Positions 1 to 8,485 of a stretch of 15,466 bases of DNA are shown here, one piece after another. Both the position numbers and the translations under genes were made by a program. Positions within the stretch are counted from its first letter, which is position 1, and every line of letters begins with the position of its first letter. This stretch comes from Methylobacter sp. (GTDB lineage: Bacteria > Pseudomonadota > Gammaproteobacteria > Methylococcales > Methylomonadaceae), in assembly GCA_003158415.1 (NCBI GenBank), contig PMJA01000313.1, positions 1,081-16,546 of the forward strand, given 5' to 3'. The notes under the pieces were generated by a model that worked only from the letters and a program-made list of their open reading frames with translations, ran no database searches and had not been told where the DNA came from.

Positions 1-106
1 GTTCCTAAAGAATGTGCATGGAAACCATCAGCCTTCATGTTTTTAAACAACGTCTAAATTCTTATAGTGATATTGTAAACTGACGTATTATGGCAAAATA
101 ATCGAT

Positions 107-172
107 ATGAGCGATAGCGGTGTTGACGATGTTAATATTGGCTATCCAACGCCCCTTGAGCCTAAAAAATGA
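107..172 (+). CDS. possible 21-residue leader ORF
   Basis: A 21-codon frame starts at an ATG at 107 and ends in a TGA whose bases overlap the ATG of the next gene (ATGA, 169-172). That is the geometry of translational coupling. No clear ribosome binding site precedes it, and the peptide (begins MSDSGVDDVN, ends PLEPKK) has no recognisable motif. It could be a chance ORF or a small coupled leader. Only the overlap argues for it. Confidence 0.2.
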   Translation: MSDSGVDDVNIGYPTPLEPKK

Positions 173-1098
173 ATAATCAGCCATTTACATTCGACCAAAT
201 TCATATAGAAGTGGCGCGTAACGCTTCCGATGACTTTAATTTATTTCATGACAAACATAAATGGTTACAGATTACCCATAACCCGTTCAAAGGCCCTATC
301 GTTCTGGGCTATCAACTCAATACCCTGATTGAAGATCAAATTCGCCTGTACCGGGAAGCGCATCGTGAAGATCAGGTGATTGCCGAAAACAATCTGCGTT
401 TCAGTAATTACCAAATTACCTTTGTTAATGCCGTCCGTCCTCGAGTGCCCGTCTATCTGGACATTAAAAAGACACTGATCAAAACTATACCCAGCCTGAC
501 TATCGGTAATCGCATTGCCATGAAGTCGGACGGCAAAACTGTGTTGCTAGGCTTTAAAAAGGAAACCCAAGTGCCGCTGTTTTTGGCTGATACAACATTT
601 GACAGCCTGCCCGACCTTAACGAAATTCAGGATCGAACTACCGTGCCCGGCACGGATTATTTTCTGAAACGGAAATATATGAACAACGGTTCCGTTAAAA
701 ATTTCCTGTCCGGGTCTTTAGCCGAACAATCCGACTATTTCGATGAATTAGCGCATATTGCCCATTACCCGGAAATATTCCCTTGCAGCCTCAGCTCCGG
801 CGCCTTACTGGAAAAAGCGCAGCTGGAAAATCATGACTTCAAGCTCAACCCCATGGTTTACACCTCTCATGAAATTTCCATAGACCGGCTATATTTAAGC
901 CGTCTCAGCAATGATGACTGCCTGCATATACTCGTCAAACAACTACCTGAATCGTCTGATAACACCTTGAACCAGACCCATATCAAGCTGAGGACGTATC
1001 ATTGTTACGGCCTGTTGCAGAATAATGCCGTGTTATTCAGAATGACGATGAACCTAGTGCCATTGGAAGAAATACTCAAAAACATCAGGCAGGAGTAA
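169..1098 (+). CDS. MaoC/hot-dog-fold-like protein, function unknown
   Basis: A 309-residue soluble protein with no signal peptide. The N-terminal part resembles the MaoC-like (R)-hydratase hot-dog fold: residues 18-28 read NASDDFNLFHD, which fits the D-x-N-x-x-H hydratase pattern, followed by the GPIVLGYQL stretch at 42-50 where MaoC proteins carry their G-x-x-x-G helix start. The second half (about 190-305) has the size of another hot-dog unit but lacks an obvious active-site pattern, so a double-hot-dog arrangement is plausible. By family analogy it would hydrate or bind an acyl thioester. The substrate is unknown, and a catalytic Asp/His pair is only suggested. The ribosome binding site is weak (GAG at 155-157). 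The 3' end overlaps the convergent dehydrogenase by 14 bp. A role in lipid or polyketide-type metabolism together with that SDR is inference. Confidence 0.6.
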   Translation: MNNQPFTFDQIHIEVARNASDDFNLFHDKHKWLQITHNPFKGPIVLGYQLNTLIEDQIRLYREAHREDQVIAENNLRFSNYQITFVNAVRPRVPVYLDIKKTLIKTIPSLTIGNRIAMKSDGKTVLLGFKKETQVPLFLADTTFDSLPDLNEIQDRTTVPGTDYFLKRKYMNNGSVKNFLSGSLAEQSDYFDELAHIAHYPEIFPCSLSSGALLEKAQLENHDFKLNPMVYTSHEISIDRLYLSRLSNDDCLHILVKQLPESSDNTLNQTHIKLRTYHCYGLLQNNAVLFRMTMNLVPLEEILKNIRQE

Positions 1099-1831
1099 TG
1101 TCTGGGCGTAGGGAACCTTTATTTTTAAACTTTACCACCTTGTTCAACGGACTCAGATTGATTTCATCAATCACCATAAGCGCCCGCGACCCCAGCACAT
1201 AGGCGACTGCTTCCGCGACATCGTCCGGCAAAATGGCGTTGCTTTCGTGGTCGCCCGGCTCAAAAGCCAGCTGATCAAAAAAGGCCGTTTTCACCATGCC
1301 TGGGTTAATCAGACAAACCCGCACGTTACTATTGGCGCACTCTTCCCGCAACGCCTGGGTAAACCCACGCAGGGCAAACTTGCTCGCGCAATAAAGCGCG
1401 CCTTTACGACTGCCTTTCAATGCCGCCTCGGAACCGATATAAATTAAATCACTGTAGGCTTTGCGCTTTAAAGTCGGCAACAAGGCCTTGGTCAAAAACA
1501 CTTGGCTGGTGAAATTGATCGTCATCAAGGCTTCGATTTGCGGATAGGAAAACTCTTCCACCGAACCGAACCGCCCCATTCCAGCCGAAAAAACCACGGC
1601 ATCGATTTCCGGGCAGCGCTGCTGTAATTGCCGGATTTGTTGGGGGATGTCGTTTAACCGGCTTAAATCCATCTGCATTGAGCTGAAATTATCCATAGTC
1701 CGGGTAAACTTGCGGCAATCGCGCGACACGCCAATAACCGTGTGCCCCTGTTGCAATAAGTGTTGGGCGACGGCCCGGCCTATACCGGAGCTTGCGCCCG
1801 TCACCAGAACCGTGCGTTTTAAAGTGTGCAT
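1085..1831 (-). CDS. short-chain dehydrogenase/reductase (classical SDR)
   Basis: A 248-residue NAD(P)-dependent oxidoreductase of the classical SDR family. The nucleotide-binding motif TGASSGIG is at 11-18. The usual NNAG is present as FSAGMG (81-86), Asn106 sits in the helix-4 position, the catalytic serine is probably Ser134 (IGSEAA), and the catalytic pair is Tyr147/Lys151 (YCASK). The PG motif follows at 177-178. An Arg at 37 after the second strand suggests NADP(H) preference. The substrate cannot be told from sequence. Its ATG lies inside the last codons of the upstream radical SAM gene (13-bp overlap, no separate ribosome binding site evident), so the two are probably translationally coupled. 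Its stop overlaps the convergent hot-dog gene by 14 bp. Confidence 0.88.
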   Translation of the reverse strand: MHTLKRTVLVTGASSGIGRAVAQHLLQQGHTVIGVSRDCRKFTRTMDNFSSMQMDLSRLNDIPQQIRQLQQRCPEIDAVVFSAGMGRFGSVEEFSYPQIEALMTINFTSQVFLTKALLPTLKRKAYSDLIYIGSEAALKGSRKGALYCASKFALRGFTQALREECANSNVRVCLINPGMVKTAFFDQLAFEPGDHESNAILPDDVAEAVAYVLGSRALMVIDEINLSPLNKVVKFKNKGSLRPDITPA

Positions 1832-2811
1832 GGGAAAAATTTAGGCCTAGGAATAAAACGTAATAATTGTTCGGTGCAATACTGCGTCATTTCCTGCTCC
1901 AGTTCCTGTCTGTAGGAAACCATGCCCTGTTGATTAACCAAGGGGCCTGCAAACAAGCGCTCTTCGGGATATAGTTTGTTCATTTTTTTAAAGAATTTCT
2001 CCGGCAACCGGAACGCTCCCAGACTGACCGAATGCAGTTGTTCGATATTAATCATAGAAAATACCTGCTCGAATAATTGCCGGTACTGTTGTTGGTAGCC
2101 GGTCTGGTATATCATCGGGTCAAAACGCAGGCCTATCTGCCAGCCCTGTGCCTGTAATTTAACTAGCGCATCCAGGCGACGCGCCAGCGTAGGCGCTTTA
2201 GCCTCCACTTTTTTAGCGATCTCCTCGGGATTCAAACTGAATGCGACGATGCAGCGGGGCCAAGGCTCACGATTCAACAGGCTTCTGACCTGGGTGCTTT
2301 TGGTTCTTAATTCCAACCAGGCATTGGGAATTTGTTCAAAAAACGGCAAGAATTGCCCGGCAAAGCCGGTGACCGGCTCCAAAGCCAGGCTATCGCAATC
2401 ATAGCCTGAGAAAAAATGCACCGCTTCGGCCGACGTATCGGCGCAGCGTTGCCTGATTTCGTCCTGGAAATCTTCATAATTGACAAACAGCACATAATTG
2501 GCGGATTGATACATACCTTGTAAAAAACAGTACCGGCAATCGTACAGGCAATTGAGCATGTGCGAAAAATAATAATTTCGGTTTGCCCCTATGCCGTAAC
2601 CTGCGGGAGCCGACATGGTGAAATGCTTGTATTTTTCGGCCAGGATCAGGGCCGGTTTTTGTTTTTGCAGCCGAAAATTTTGCGCTTTGGGATTGAAAAC
2701 TTCGCCGTAGCGGCCGCAGCTGATTTTCCGGGCATTCGGAAATCGCGCTACAATTTCGGCCACGCGCGGGTGCTGCAAGACGGCTTCTTCTATATAAATC
2801 GTTTCTATCAT
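1819..2811 (-). CDS. SPL-family (spore photoproduct lyase-like) radical SAM protein
   Basis: A 330-residue radical SAM enzyme. The iron-sulfur motif C-x3-C-x2-C is at Cys88, Cys92 and Cys95 (CLYDCRYC). The flanking pattern NRNYYFSHMLNC before it and FLQGMY after it, and the later segments LELRTKSTQVRSLL, VAFSLNPEEI and GLRFDPMIY, follow the layout of spore photoproduct lyase (SplB), which repairs the 5-thyminyl-dihydrothymine lesion using a 5'-deoxyadenosyl radical. Cys139 (SGYDCDSL) lies 44 residues after the cluster, close to where Bacillus SPL has its hydrogen-donor cysteine. SPL-like proteins occur in non-sporulating proteobacteria, where their substrate is not established, so lesion repair here is inference. 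First gene of a two-gene minus-strand operon with the SDR. ATG start at 2811, with only a weak ribosome binding site. Confidence 0.82.
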   Translation of the reverse strand: MIETIYIEEAVLQHPRVAEIVARFPNARKISCGRYGEVFNPKAQNFRLQKQKPALILAEKYKHFTMSAPAGYGIGANRNYYFSHMLNCLYDCRYCFLQGMYQSANYVLFVNYEDFQDEIRQRCADTSAEAVHFFSGYDCDSLALEPVTGFAGQFLPFFEQIPNAWLELRTKSTQVRSLLNREPWPRCIVAFSLNPEEIAKKVEAKAPTLARRLDALVKLQAQGWQIGLRFDPMIYQTGYQQQYRQLFEQVFSMINIEQLHSVSLGAFRLPEKFFKKMNKLYPEERLFAGPLVNQQGMVSYRQELEQEMTQYCTEQLLRFIPRPKFFPCTL

Positions 2812-2911
2812 CAGCTTTGTTTATCTTAAAAACCGCAGTTTCTAGGCTTATCGCTCTAAACATGTAAAAATTATCGTAGTGACGCATTTTATAGGAAAAA
2901 TCTTGTGATTG

Positions 2912-2939
2912 TTGGCTCTGCCCTCATATAAGGTAAAAT
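2912..2939 (+). promoter_or_regulatory. candidate sigma-70 promoter for proC-yggT
   Basis: TTGGCT (2912-2917) and TAAAAT (2934-2939) are separated by 16 bp, about 30 bp ahead of the proC ATG in the divergent gap. The match is 4/6 at -35 and 5/6 at -10, which is moderate. No operator was recognised. Confidence 0.4.
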
Positions 2940-2968
2940 ACCCCTAACATCACCTACACTAGTCAAAA

Positions 2969-3796
2969 ATGAATATACAAAAAATTGGTTTTATCGGCGG
3001 CGGCAATATGGCATCAAGCCTGATCAGCGGATTAATTGCCAGCGGCCATTCTCCCCAGCATCTTTGGGTATCCGACATTAACCCGGATACTCTGACAGCG
3101 CTGGCGAAAAATCTTAATGTGCATACCTCGGCGAGCAATGATACGGTCATTAATGAAGTGGATGTCATCGTACTGGCCGTTAAACCGCAAACACTGAGCA
3201 CTGTCGCAAAAAGCGCCGCCCCGTTAATCAGACAAAAAAAAACGCTAGTTGTTTCTATTGCCGCAGGCATTAGCCAGCACAGTCTGAGCCAATGGCTAGG
3301 CGCTGATACCGCCATAGTCCGCTGTATGCCCAACACACCCGCGCTGGTGCTGACAGGGGCTACGGCGCTGCACGCCAATACCTCGGTAACCCCAGAACAA
3401 CGCAACTTGGCTGAAAATATTATGCGTTCCGTCGGCATTGCGCTTTGGGTTAAAGATGAAAGCGAGCTGGACGCCGTTACCGCCGTTTCCGGCAGCGGCC
3501 CAGCCTATTATTTTCTACTCATGGAAGCGATGGAAAAAGCCGCGTTGGAATTAGGTTTAAACGAAGTAACGGCCCGTTTATTAGTTCAGCAAACCGCATT
3601 GGGCGCTGCTAAAATAGCGCTGGAATCATCTGAGTCGCCCGAACAATTACGCAAACGGGTCACATCGCCCGGCGGCACTACGCAACAAGCCATAGCCACT
3701 TTTGAGCAAGGCGGGTTTACCGGGCTGGTTTCAAAAGCGCTACACGCGGCGCGAGACCGTTCTATTGAAATGTCCAAGCAATCGGAGAATAGCTAA
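2969..3796 (+). CDS. proC: pyrroline-5-carboxylate reductase
   Basis: A 275-residue cytosolic enzyme that reduces 1-pyrroline-5-carboxylate to L-proline with NAD(P)H, the last step of proline synthesis. The Rossmann motif is GFIGGGNMA (7-15). It is followed by VLAVKPQ, the AGIS segment and MPNTPALV, all typical of ProC. The C-terminal dimerisation domain carries AVSGSGPAY and the family signature VTSPGGTTQQAI. Length matches the family (about 270-280). The start is the first ATG after a candidate promoter. There is no good Shine-Dalgarno sequence. The TAA stop shares a base with the ATG of yggT (TAATG), so the two genes are coupled. In many gammaproteobacteria yggS precedes proC. Here the upstream neighbour is a divergent radical SAM gene instead. 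Confidence 0.96.
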   Translation: MNIQKIGFIGGGNMASSLISGLIASGHSPQHLWVSDINPDTLTALAKNLNVHTSASNDTVINEVDVIVLAVKPQTLSTVAKSAAPLIRQKKTLVVSIAAGISQHSLSQWLGADTAIVRCMPNTPALVLTGATALHANTSVTPEQRNLAENIMRSVGIALWVKDESELDAVTAVSGSGPAYYFLLMEAMEKAALELGLNEVTARLLVQQTALGAAKIALESSESPEQLRKRVTSPGGTTQQAIATFEQGGFTGLVSKALHAARDRSIEMSKQSENS

Positions 3797-4371
3797 TGGG
3801 CTCCACTTACATGACCGACCCGATTATTTTTCTAATCGACAGCCTGTTTTCCCTCTACATACTGGCGATATTGTTGCGCTTTTTATTGCAATGGTGCGGC
3901 GCTGACTTTTACAACCCTATCTCTCAATTTCTGGTCAAGGCGACCCATCCGCCCTTAAGAATCCTGCGCCGTTTTGTACCGTCTATCGGGAGAATTGATA
4001 CCTCGTCGCTGGTTCTTGTGCTCAGTTTGCAAATGCTGGCCGATTTTTCCATCTTGCTGCTGAAAGGCGTCACTATCAACATCGGCGCATTGGCTATTTT
4101 ATCGTTTACCCAACTCATCTCTTTACTGATTAATGTCTTGGTATTTGCGGTATTCGCCAGAGCACTGCTCAGCTGGATGAATCCAGGGACTTTTAATGCA
4201 GCGGCCTCAATTTTAGCCACCCTGACAGAACCTTTACTTGATCTTTGCCGGCGGATTATTCCCAACCTGGGTGGCATAGATTTATCACCGTTGGCGGCCC
4301 TGTTGCTGTTGCAACTGGCAAAAATGGTTTTGTTGCCGCCGCTGCATGAATTGGCCGGTTTAATCGGTTAA
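3796..4371 (+). CDS. yggT: YggT family integral membrane protein
   Basis: A 191-residue hydrophobic protein made of two homologous YGGT units. Each unit has a membrane helix followed by a conserved amphipathic stretch: RFLLQW...HPPLRILRRFVPSIGRID (about 28-68) and RALLSWM...TEPLLDLCRRIIPNLGGID (about 122-162). Each unit is then followed by a further hydrophobic helix. This is the usual proteobacterial double-YGGT length. YggT proteins are inner-membrane proteins of uncertain role; osmotic-stress tolerance and cell-division or plastid-type links have been reported for the wider family. It overlaps the proC stop (TAATG) and has GGAG at 3784-3787, 8 bp before the chosen ATG. A second in-frame ATG at 3811 would remove five residues. 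Confidence 0.93.
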   Translation: MGSTYMTDPIIFLIDSLFSLYILAILLRFLLQWCGADFYNPISQFLVKATHPPLRILRRFVPSIGRIDTSSLVLVLSLQMLADFSILLLKGVTINIGALAILSFTQLISLLINVLVFAVFARALLSWMNPGTFNAAASILATLTEPLLDLCRRIIPNLGGIDLSPLAALLLLQLAKMVLLPPLHELAGLIG

Positions 4372-4390
4372 GCCGCAAATTCTGGTTTCG

Positions 4391-4414
4391 CCGGTGTACG
4401 CTGCCGCGTACCGG
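4391..4414 (+). repeat. stem-loop between yggT and the DUF4124 gene
   Basis: CCGG-TG-TACGC pairs with GCGTACCGG around a TGCC loop, giving 9 bp with a two-base bulge. A run of seven G (4413-4419) overlaps and follows the right arm instead of the T-run of an intrinsic terminator. It could be an attenuating or RNA-stability hairpin at the proC-yggT 3' end. A terminator role is not supported. Confidence 0.45.
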
Positions 4415-4455
4415 GGGGGCTATATCCACCGTCATAAAAACTGAGTGATACGCTT

Positions 4456-6353
<1,898 letters not shown>

Positions 6354-6415
6354 TTAATGAATAATACTTATAAAATCAGCGTCTGCTGAGTAGTTACTGT
6401 GTTTAATTGGTGAAT

Positions 6416-6874
6416 CTAATGACGCCCCGTATGACCAAAGCCACCCGCCCCTCTATCGGTCATCGTGGTAAATTCCGCAACCAATTTCAAAGCAACTTGA
6501 ACTACCGGCATAAACAGTAATTGTGCAATCCTTTCTCCCGGCTGGACAACATAATCATCCAGGCCGTCATTGTGCAAAATAACCCCTATTTCACCGTGAT
6601 AATCGGCATCAATAATACCTAAGCCCTGCCCCACCCGGATTTGATTATTCAAGCACAGCCCGCTACGACTTGCAACCACTGCGACTAAACCGGGATCTTG
6701 AATATTGACCGCCAAACCTGTGCCTATCAGTTTATTTTTACCCCCGGCAATCACTACCGCCTCCTCAATGCAGGCAACAAGATCCATTCCCGCCGATCCA
6801 GGGGTTTTGTAGGCCGGTATACCGTATTTTTGAAGTAAAGGATTTACTATTCGAGTTTCAATGAGTCTTTTCAT
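6416..6874 (-). CDS. dut: dUTP diphosphatase (trimeric dUTPase)
   Basis: Hydrolyses dUTP to dUMP and pyrophosphate. This keeps uracil out of DNA and supplies the thymidylate precursor. All five family motifs are present in 152 residues: motif 1 PGSAGMDL (25-32), motif 2 SRSG (69-72), motif 3 GIIDADYHG (86-94) with the water-activating Asp91, motif 4 PGERIAQL (112-119), and motif 5 [10 protein letters not shown] (141-150), the P-loop-like C-terminal arm. Length is normal. An AAAAGGT sequence precedes the ATG by 9 bp. In many gammaproteobacteria dut and argB are separated by algC. That gene is absent here, so the order is shortened. Confidence 0.96.
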   Translation of the reverse strand: MKRLIETRIVNPLLQKYGIPAYKTPGSAGMDLVACIEEAVVIAGGKNKLIGTGLAVNIQDPGLVAVVASRSGLCLNNQIRVGQGLGIIDADYHGEIGVILHNDGLDDYVVQPGERIAQLLFMPVVQVALKLVAEFTTMTDRGAGGFGHTGRH

Positions 6875-6899
6875 CTGTTAGATACCTTTTAAAACTGAC

Positions 6900-6905
6900 A
6901 TTATA
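6900..6905 (-). promoter_or_regulatory. candidate -10 element for dut-argB
   Basis: Read on the minus strand this is a perfect TATAAT, 25 bp upstream of the dut ATG. No convincing -35 hexamer lies 16-18 bp further upstream (the best is CTGTAT), so the promoter would need an activator or be weak. Confidence 0.35.
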
Positions 6906-7062
6906 ACCTACCGGCTATTGAATACAGCCCCGCTTGCCCATAATTCAAGTCCCAAACCAAGCCGTCAAAAAGCTTTTGATCCCTTACCGACTATTAGTCA
7001 AGCACACCGGTAAAAACTGTAATAAGATAGCGCCCAGTTTCTACTATGAAAGAGCCTTTACC

Positions 7063-7401
7063 ATGCGTCGTTTTATTCTCCTGAGTTTTCTTGCTTTCCC
7101 GGCATTTGCTGCTGACGAGCCACCACCCAAGCTTGAAGCTGTTCCTGAACAGCCCGAACTGCCTTTGCCCGTGCAAAGCGGAGAAACGCTGGAACCCGAC
7201 ATTACCATTATTCGCAAAGGTAAAGATACCATACAAGAATATCGCCGTAGCGGTAGGCTTTATATGATTAAAGTCATACCGGATATAGGCCCCCCTTATT
7301 ATTTCATTGATAACGACGGCGACGGCAGAATGGATGTGCGCACCAATGACCTAGACAGAGGCAGCAATATCAATATGTGGAAAATATGGGAATGGAAGTA
7401 G
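7063..7401 (+). CDS. DUF2782 family secreted protein
   Basis: A 112-residue exported protein. The frame is open upstream to 6934, but ATG 7063 is preferred. It is preceded by GAAAGAG (7048-7054) at 8 bp, and it starts a clean signal peptide (MRRFILLSFLAFPAFA, cleaved before ADE). The mature part is proline-rich and then matches DUF2782: ITIIRKGKDTIQEYRRSGRLY, MIKVIPDIGPPYYFID, and an acidic DNDGDGRMD stretch resembling a calcium-binding loop. The function of the family is unknown. It typically sits directly before thrB, as in Pseudomonas. Here the thrB start is 8 bp after its stop, so the two are co-transcribed. Confidence 0.88.
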   Translation: MRRFILLSFLAFPAFAADEPPPKLEAVPEQPELPLPVQSGETLEPDITIIRKGKDTIQEYRRSGRLYMIKVIPDIGPPYYFIDNDGDGRMDVRTNDLDRGSNINMWKIWEWK

Positions 7402-7409
7402 CCTGACCG

Positions 7410-8336
7410 GTGTCAGTCTATACTCAAGTAAGCCGAGCGCAACTCGATCAATTCTTTAGCGCCTACGCCCTCGGCGAGGTCATCAGTTTTGAGGGCATAG
7501 AAGACGGCATTAACAATACCAATTATTTCGTAGCAACCACTCAGGGCGGTTTTGTCTTAACCTTGTTTGAGACACTGACTGCCGGTGAGCTGCCGCATAT
7601 CATCAAGTTGCTGTCGCATCTGGTCGAACACGCTATCCCCTGCCCCGAACCTCAACCGGATCTTCAAGCCCAGGTATTACGCGAACTTAACAATAAGCCC
7701 GCCGCCGTATTCAAGCGTCTATCGGGCACGGCAAGCACATCGCCATCCATTCTACAGTGCCGGGAAATCGGCAGGCAATTGGCCAATCTACATCGCTGCA
7801 CGCAAAACTACACTTTCCCAATCACCAACGACTATGACCTGAATGGGTGCATATCGCTGGTGACTAAAATCGACGCCCGCTTATCGGCTGCCGATCGCAC
7901 ACTGATTAACGACGAACTGAGCTTTCAAGCCGCAAACACGTCGGACGATCTTCCGCTAGGCGTGATACATGCCGACTTGTTCAGGGATAATGTCCTGTTT
8001 GTCGGTAACCGGCTCAGCGGCCTACTGGATTTTTACAGCGCCTGCACCGGCGCCTTGCTGTTTGATGTTGCGATTACCGCCAATGACTGGTGCTGTGAAA
8101 ACGGGGTCATTAATCCCGATAAAATGGCCGCCCTGCTGTTGGCGTATGAAAGCCTGAGACCTTTTACACCCACAGAAAAACAACACTGGCAAACCCTGCT
8201 CAGAGCCGCCGCGTTACGTTTCTGGCTATCCCGATTGGAACACCAACTCTATCCCCGACCCGGCGACTTAATCCAGCAAAAAGACCCGCTGGTTTTCAAA
8301 CAGCTGCTTTTGCAACACCGCTCCTTGCATTGTTAA
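7410..8336 (+). CDS. thrB: homoserine kinase, type II (APH fold)
   Basis: Phosphorylates L-homoserine to O-phosphohomoserine for threonine synthesis. This is the aminoglycoside-phosphotransferase-fold enzyme used by pseudomonads and methanotrophs, not the GHMP-type ThrB of E. coli. Diagnostic segments are GIEDGINNTNYFV (29-41), FVLTLFE (48-54), the catalytic loop HADLFRDN (187-194) with Asp189 and Asn194, and the metal-binding LLDFYSA (205-211), followed by DVAITANDWC. The 308-residue length is normal. The start codon is GTG; GGAAG (7394-7398) in the last codons of the DUF2782 gene serves as a rather distant ribosome binding site. In Pseudomonas polA follows this pair. Here a palindromic repeat and the convergent aspS follow. 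Confidence 0.95.
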   Translation: MSVYTQVSRAQLDQFFSAYALGEVISFEGIEDGINNTNYFVATTQGGFVLTLFETLTAGELPHIIKLLSHLVEHAIPCPEPQPDLQAQVLRELNNKPAAVFKRLSGTASTSPSILQCREIGRQLANLHRCTQNYTFPITNDYDLNGCISLVTKIDARLSAADRTLINDELSFQAANTSDDLPLGVIHADLFRDNVLFVGNRLSGLLDFYSACTGALLFDVAITANDWCCENGVINPDKMAALLLAYESLRPFTPTEKQHWQTLLRAAALRFWLSRLEHQLYPRPGDLIQQKDPLVFKQLLLQHRSLHC

Positions 8337-8345
8337 ATTTCAGCG

Positions 8346-8450
8346 TATAGAGTCCGAAGTTGGTAAGGCGACACAAAGTCCCCTCTCCCTTTGGGAGAAG
8401 GTTAGGGTGAGGGTATTTCAAATGTCGCTTTACCAGCTTCGGTCCCTATA
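8346..8450. repeat. 105-bp palindromic (MITE/REP-like) element
   Basis: Outer arms of 29 bp, 8346-8374 and 8422-8450, are inverted copies of each other with about 24 of 29 matching positions (core CCGAAG-TGGTAA-GCGACA). The centre (8378-8413) holds a second inverted structure around TCTCCC-TTT-GGGAGA, flanked by CCCTC and GAGGG, of the type seen in dispersed intergenic repeats in many proteobacteria. No ORF lies inside. The element fills nearly the whole gap between the convergent thrB and aspS, so its RNA would fold strongly on either strand and might act as a bidirectional transcription barrier. The mobility class is inference. Confidence 0.75.
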
Positions 8451-8485
8451 TCTGTTAAAGTCAAAGTGGGAAACGCGCAAAAAGC

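Noticed and set aside
1247..1447. Plus-strand frame inside the SDR gene
   Set aside because: It lies wholly opposite a gene with full SDR motifs and shows no domain or ribosome binding site. It is a shadow frame.
2959..3438. 159-residue minus-strand frame opposite proC
   Set aside because: It is low-complexity, alanine/serine/leucine-rich, with no recognised motif. proC on the other strand is complete and canonical.
4391..4420. Intrinsic terminator after yggT
   Set aside because: The stem is convincing but is followed by seven G instead of a T-run, so it is kept only as a stem-loop.
6934..7062. N-terminal extension of the DUF2782 gene to give 155 residues
   Set aside because: The extension precedes an obvious signal peptide and a good ribosome binding site for ATG 7063, so it is not translated as part of this protein.
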